A stretch of DNA of 64,000 nucleotides from Climacteris rufus. Its lineage: Eukaryota; Chordata; Aves; Passeriformes; Climacteridae. Position 1 is the stretch's first letter, and the number at the start of each line of letters is the position of its first letter. Location: the NCBI GenBank assembly GCA_013398175.1, contig VZRZ01002253.1:62001-126000 (forward strand), in the 5' to 3' direction. The notes beneath the pieces are model-generated. The model did not search any database. It was not told the origin of the DNA and saw only the letters and a program-made list of their open reading frames with translations. Below, in pieces: positions 58,780-64,000 of this stretch. The translations under genes and the position numbers were made by a program.

Positions 58780-58872
58780 TGTGTTTTTGCCCTGTGACAA
58801 AGATGTGTGAAATACTTTTGTTGACATTAATTAGAAAAAGAGCTGAGTAAGTTTGGATGTTTATGATAAAAT
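58780..58872. repeat. Unclassified repeat, copy 1 (second copy at about 60,488-60,574)
   Basis: It shares GTGTTTTTGCC, TTTTG(T/C)TGACATTAATTA, AAAGAGCT(G/A)AG and ATGTTTATG or ATGTTTATA with the second copy, in the same order and strand, at roughly 75-80 percent identity by eye over about 90 bases. I do not recognise the family. Confidence 0.6.
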
Positions 58873-60042
58873 ATTCAGAAGACAATGGGAACTTTGCCTT
58901 AAGTGCTGTGGTTTTTACTCCACATCTTAGGATGACCAGATGTTCTCTTTCCTAATGGAGGGTTCATTATTTGTTATTGCCACTTTCTCGAGTTGACTAG
59001 CTGTTTTATTGAATGTATTTCTGAATCAGCAGCTGTCGATAAGCTTTAAAAGGGTTGTTTCTGTGGAAGAATCTTAATATTTTTGAAGTCAGTAGGCTTG
59101 GGACCTGTGAGACCTCACTGGTTTTGCGGCAATATTTCTGTCCTTTAAGAACACTGTAAACTTCAGGGCAAGATTATTATACTTCTTCTGGAAGTCAATG
59201 AAATACAAGCAGTGAAAAATAGCTACAGTGACTTACCTGAAAATGCACTGCAAAACAAAGCAGGCTAACTTTTCCATTCACAGTACTTCAATCAAAAAAT
59301 ATCTCCTAGAAGTTCTTGAGCATTACCAAGGCTTCAATGCACACTAAATTTTGCACTCAAATAAAAGGTCAGCTTGAAGTCCAGACCCACAGGCAATCTC
59401 CAACAAGAACTTCTGAGCGTAAGCCATGCCTGCAGTTCAAGGAGATGATGCAAAGATTATGGTTGAGAGCAAGGCTTTTGCCACAAGCCATCCAGTCCCA
59501 CTCCTTAAACTCTAAGCACTACAAAGCTAAATGACAAACAGCAGATCTCTTGTTCCTGGTTTCCTGCCCTTTACAGACCATGATTATTTGCTTTGTTAAA
59601 AGTAGAAGGCTGATCCTTTGAATGGTATTGTGGGAAGAAAAGGAGCCAATGTTTATAGAAAAAATATATACATAAATTAATGTATAATTTGAGAAGCTTC
59701 ACTGAAGCTTCTTCTACTACTTCCGTTTAGCAGGATAAACTAGACATCTTCCATCCTGGGCCCATCCAGTTAGTTCTTTGTGCTAACATGCACTGCACTG
59801 TCAAAAGACAACATCAACTGTAATTTTTATACACTCTTTAGAACAGATTTTCTATATTGAGAAAGAAATCAAAACCAGATCTGCATAAAATAGGAGTGTC
59901 TCCTAACAGTGCTACTGATGCTATCCCCAAAAAACAGCAGAGAGCACACAGCCAAATTACTGATCAAGTGTGCCCTTGTTGCAGCCCTGGGAGATCTGAA
60001 GTTTCAAGGATCTAGATCCATATGAGAACCCAGATCCTGGTC

Positions 60043-60900
60043 TGTGGCGGATTGGCCTCCACTGGCACCCACAGCCCTGTGCGTCCACTCCCTCTCTCCC
60101 CACAGTGGGACAGAGCAGCAGATGGGTAAAAGAATAGTGAGAAAATCCATGTGTTGAGATAACAACAGGAACATAATTTACCAGTTACACCCAGGGGAAA
60201 AACAAACTCATCTTGGGGAAATTAATTTAATTTGTTGCCAATTACTATGAATATTTAATAATTAATTTGGATATTGGGGATTAGCAACAAAACCAAGAAA
60301 TTAACATTAAAGCAGTTATGGAAAACACACAACTCCCTCTTCCCCAGGCTCAAAAGACACCTCCTCTTTTCCCAGCAGGCACCCTTTGTCCCCTCCATGA
60401 CAGAATAGGTGTTGCAGGATGGGCTGTAGTCTAGACAGTTTGGGGTATTTTTGCTGCTTCATCTGTCTCACACTTTTTTTTTTTTTTGGTGTTTTTGCCT
60501 TGTGAGAAAGCTCTGGGAAACACTTTTGCTGACATTAATTACCGAAAGAGCTAAGTTTGTATGTTTATAGTAAAACTGCTCCTGTGCAGGTCTTCAATGG
60601 CTGCAGTCTCTTTGGGATACCTGCTCCTTCCATCCTTTTCCTCCTGTCCCTGTCTTACAGGGCTGTTTCTGTCATGTTTTTCCCCTAATCCTCACTACCT
60701 ATGTAGCATTTTTGCCCTTTCTTACGTGCACTTTGGCAGAAGCACTCCCACCTCATCTGTGGGGTGTAGCTGTGTCCTGCAGTGGTTTGGTTGGAGTTGG
60801 CTGGAATGGGCTCTGTCTGGCACAAGGCAGCCCTGGCATCCCCTCACAGTGTCCCCCCTGCACCCTCTGCTGCTGCCAGAGCCTGAGCATGCAACATACA
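60043..60900 (-). mobile_element. Long avian ERV LTR, probably antisense, with a nested insert
   Basis: The element runs from TGTGGCGG (60,043) to ...CAACATACA (60,900), TG...CA ends about 858 bp apart. TTGGGGAAATTAATTTAATT near 60,215 and the GTGTTGAGATAACAACAGG core at 60,153 match widespread bird LTRs; the latter is shared with the LTR at 38.3 kb. The C-rich second half resembles the promoter-distal part of such LTRs. At 60,474-60,574 it is interrupted by a T run and copy 2 of the unclassified repeat. No coding sequence or target duplication is seen. Strand follows the resemblance to the other antisense LTRs. Confidence 0.65.
60474..60574. repeat. Unclassified repeat, copy 2, with a T run, nested in an LTR
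   Basis: A T14 run followed by GGTGTTTTTGCCTTGTGAG and the rest of the unit shared with 58,780-58,872. If read on the minus strand, it is a short unit with a 3' poly-A tail, which suggests retroposition. Confidence 0.55.
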
Positions 60901-60922
60901 TACATGCATACATACATACATA
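60894..60922. repeat. (CATA)n microsatellite at the LTR edge
   Basis: CATA units with one CATG interruption, directly at the right end of the 60.0 kb LTR. Expansion of the terminal CATACA would hide any target duplication. Confidence 0.8.
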
Positions 60923-61617
60923 TCAAGTTATCTTAAAATTTAGTGCAAAAGTCTCCTATTTGCATTTCAGTTGAGGACACTGAGATGATGAGTACTATGA
61001 ATGAACTTCTAGTCCAGTTTTAAAAATAGAAATGCACAGATGTTGAATGCTCTGGTGTTTACCTGTCATCCTGAAACCGCTATACTACAGCTGCAGGTGG
61101 AGGTGTGTCTGGTAGCACTGAGATCAGAGCTGAACTTCAGAGTGAGTCCATTAAATGGCATCAGTATGTTCCAAGCCTGAAATCAGTGCTTTAAACTGGA
61201 ACAAGGTACATTTTAAATGTGGGGAAATTCAGATATGTCGGGCAACCCCGATTAGATGGAGAGCTTGGAAACTCATCTCCTACTTATTGTGTCGTTTCTT
61301 GACAGAGTCCATCCTCTAGTCTTTCCAATCTAGCTTTTATCAGTGGCTTTCTTGAAAATGTATCAAGACGTATCCTGTGTTTTTTTAAGAAAATATCCTT
61401 TCCATCAGCTCAGAGCCTTGGATGTTACATCCTGCTGCTGGCAGGTCCCTGCTACTATCATTATTCAGTCAGTCAGCGTCATCTTCTCCAAAAATAGAGC
61501 AGATAGTAATTCAGGTAAGTTATGTATAATTGTTCTTATTGGCTAAAAAGATAAAGACTCAAGGAAATATTAGAGACTGATAGACTAAAGACTACTAAAA
61601 TGGTACAACATGTTTAT
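60923..61617. other. Intergenic spacer, nothing recognised
   Basis: AT-rich, no gene or repeat family recognised. Confidence 0.5.
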
Positions 61618-62112
61618 GGAAGCACGGAAACACAGAAAAATTGAGGTTGGAAAGGACTGCTGGAGATCATCCTCTCCAAGCTCAAACAGGGTCAAAGCAA
61701 GTTATCCAGGACCATGTTCAGTTTGGTTTAAGAATCAAGACTATACAACTTCCTTGGCCAATCTGTACTGCTGTTTGACCATCCTTACAGTAAAAAGGAG
61801 TTTTGCTGTGCTCAGGTGTAATCTCAGGTGTTTCAGATTGTGCCCATTGCTTCTCTTTCTGCCAGTGGAAACTGCTAAGAAGAGTCTTTGCATCTTTCCA
61901 TCAGGTATTCATTCAGAAAGATATGATCCCTCCTGAGCCTTCTCTTGACATTCCCAGATCTCTAAGCCTCTCACTCTATGTCAGGTGCTCCTTATATATC
62001 AGATGCTTCAATTGTTTAATCACCTTCACAACTCTGAGATCTACTTAGCCTATCATGTCCATGCTTTTCTTGTTTGCTGTACATTCAGACAACATCTCAA
62101 TGTTTCATGCAG
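61618..62112 (-). mobile_element. CR1 LINE 3' region, antisense, about 0.5 kb
   Basis: The plus strand begins GAGGTTGGAAAGGACTGCTG then GAGATCATCCTCTCCAAGCT, the reversed CR1 tail, and continues through TTTGACCATCCTTACAGTAA and GATCCCTCCTGAGCCTTCTC to about TGTCCATG. It is a different CR1 group from the 7.8 kb copy and more diverged. The outer edge near 62,112 is approximate. Confidence 0.85.
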
Positions 62113-64000
62113 ACCTCCAGCTGTCTTCTCTTGATTTCTGTTTGTTTGGATGGATCATTCTTGAGTTTGGAGAAGGTGATCCAGTTTCTCTACACTGATC
62201 CTCAGGAAAAAAATGATTGAGATTTAGAACTTAATGAAGAACTTTAGTGCTTAAAAATATTATTATAACCAGATAGTGGGATTGTGTTTATTTATATTGA
62301 TATTTGTGTGGTATAATATGCTATCCAGTGTCAAACTAATTAAAAAGTTTGACCTTAGAAATAACAGGAGTTCTATCAGATGAATTATAGGCTTGTCTAC
62401 TGCAAATCATAAATTTATTTTTTATTTGTGGCAAATAACAGAAGTCTCTCCTTGGCCTACCATTTTAGTATTTATTTATATAGCAATTTTCTTTATGATG
62501 ATGAAGCAATTTACCAAACAAGTCCAGCCATAACATGTCTATTGATGAAAAATGAGGACTGCATATTCTCATGCAGGAATATAACTGCCAAGGCAAGAGT
62601 TCAGATGGCCCAAAAATGCAGTCAAATGCTGAAAAATAAGTTAGTCTAGGTAAGAAATGAAGACAGTCTGCAGGGAGACAATGTAAATGTCGGAAAATAA
62701 GGCTTTAAGTTACCTGGAATAGCTAGATCCTCATGTCTTCCACAGTGTAACATTGGGGGCAAGAAGAGCTAATGTGACCCTTGTATAGGAAAAGAGTAGA
62801 AATAGAGTCATAAGCTTGCCTCTAGCTGCACCACTGTTAAGGCTGAAATGACAATCCACTACATCTGCCTCTGTATTTTAAGGGGCATGTATAGAGACAG
62901 CTCGAAGAAAGGCACTCAAAATGATCTATGAATTGCAAAACAGTGTGAGACTTATGGCGCTCAACCCTTTGAGCTTATTGAAAAGCAGGCTGAAAGATCA
63001 TTTCACACATAAGTGAATCTGATGGGTGGAAACTTTCTAACATTCCTAAAAAAGTCAAAACAGGATTCAGTGACTAGGGGTTAGTGTTAGGAAAAGTCAG
63101 CCTTCAGGTAAAATGAATTTTACTTGCAGTGCAGGTAATTAAACATTGGGGAGGTGGTGGACTCACCATAGTTCAGAGAAATATAAGTGAGTTTGGAGAG
63201 TTAAAAAGAGAGGAAAAAAAAGAATGATAAAAGCTTTACTTTCCTTCACGTTTTGAGAGCATTCGTATTGCCCATAGAAGGGCAGCTCAGTGTTAGGAAA
63301 CATGGTATTAAAAACATAATTTCTAATATTTTATCCAGGGTTTGCAGAAGTTTTCTTCTAGGTACCATCAACGAAACTTTTTTGTGTTGTTCTTGTTTGT
63401 TTTGTGTGTTTGGTTTTGTTTTTGTTGGTTTTTTTTGTTTGTTTGTTTATTTGTTTTATTTTGTTTTATTTTGTTTTCCTCACTCTTACTTCAGGGGTGA
63501 CCAAGATGATGTAAGGCAGTGCCCTGAGGTCAACCATGTCACCTGTCTGGGGAATAAAACAATGATTTGTGTTCAGAAAAATATAGCCTGAGCAATTGTC
63601 AGGGCTAGAGGTAGAAAGAAATATGTTTTGCCATTTAGATTCACAGGCCTGCAGATTTCCTTCTTGTTTTCCTCCTTGGCAATCTGAAGCAGAGAGCATT
63701 TGCAGAATTATTGAAGTGTATATCCTCTACTTTGTTCTCTGCTACTTTGGGGCTCTGAAGTGAGTGATAGTGTAGCCTGAGATTCCCTACTTCATTGCTG
63801 TGCTATCCAACAGTCTCAGCCTCTATGAAGTGAAATGCTTTAACATAAAGCATTTAGGATTTTTTTTTTTTGTACTAATAAAATGGTTTCTGGGTGAAAA
63901 CAAATGTTCTGTGTTATCCAGGAAAACAGTCTAGATGAAGATCTCTGAAGCCTCAAACTCCATGAAGTGATGGAAGGTTAATCAAAGCACTACATAAAAG
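62113..64000. other. Intergenic DNA to the window end, no gene recognised
   Basis: No supported gene. It contains the T/G-rich simple repeat at 63,383-63,478. The open frame at 63,253-63,591 merely reads through this simple repeat. Confidence 0.6.
63383..63478. repeat. T/G-rich simple repeat (TTTG, TTTTG, TTTTA units)
   Basis: About 95 bases made almost only of T and G with regular TTTG and ATTTTGTTTT-type units. Confidence 0.85.

Larger units (their letters stand above)
55751..60042. other. Intergenic DNA, no gene; contains a false duplication and an unclassified repeat
   Basis: Apart from the duplicated contig ends at 56,045-56,223 and the repeat copy at 58,780-58,872, no feature was supported. 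A 21-base near-palindrome lies at 59,692-59,712. Confidence 0.6.

Noticed and set aside
60561..60974. A 137-codon plus-strand frame, the longest in the window
   Set aside because: It crosses the C-rich half of an LTR and ends in the CATA microsatellite, with no domain.
63253..63591. A 112-codon frame with a hydrophobic Phe-rich centre
   Set aside because: The apparent membrane segment is the translation of a T/G simple repeat.
1..64000. CRISPR arrays, operons, bacterial promoters or phage features
   Set aside because: The window is spliced vertebrate DNA. No regularly spaced direct repeats or prokaryotic gene layout are present.

Overview
The window is vertebrate nuclear DNA, almost certainly from a bird and probably a passerine. 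It is AT-rich. Its genes are split by GT-AG introns. Its repeats are avian in type: several CR1 LINE fragments, solo LTRs of endogenous retroviruses, and a tRNA-Ile-headed SINE with a CR1-like tail, the design of the SINE described from zebra finch. Three single-N positions show that it comes from a draft assembly.

Positions 1-31,600 hold the 3' half of one plus-strand gene, which I identify as MYOM2 (M-protein, myomesin-2), a structural protein of the sarcomeric M-band. Eighteen coding exons between 3,421 and 30,871 were placed by splice site and reading frame. They join without frame breaks into about 655 residues: the last fibronectin type III domain (My8), then five Ig domains (My9-My13) separated by four helical linkers, then a short charged tail and a TGA stop. 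Every boundary between modules is a phase-1 intron, and each helical linker lies on its own small exon or exon pair. The 5' half of the gene and its promoter lie before the window. Two AATAAA signals at 31,460 and 31,595 mark the 3' end.

The introns carry most of the dated insertions. A 1.3 kb antisense CR1 and a solo LTR with an intact 6-bp target duplication sit in the 5.5 kb intron 6 (numbered by visible exon). Antisense LTR sequence lies in the intron after 20,371, the SINE lies in the same intron, a plus-strand LTR lies in the intron after 24,204, and a CR1 3' end lies just before the last exon.

From about 31,620 to 64,000 I see no protein-coding gene. This stretch holds LTRs (about 38.3, 43.3 and 60.0 kb), CR1 fragments (42.6, 55.6 and 61.6 kb), simple repeats and otherwise unremarkable AT-rich DNA. 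It fits the long gene-poor interval known downstream of MYOM2 in other amniotes, before CSMD1, although CSMD1 itself is not visible.

I found no clearly new biological system. The items most worth checking are two false tandem duplications at contig joins, the modular linker exons, an acceptor whose exon begins with a perfect donor consensus, and an unclassified repeat of about 90 bp present at 58.8 kb and again inside an LTR at 60.5 kb.
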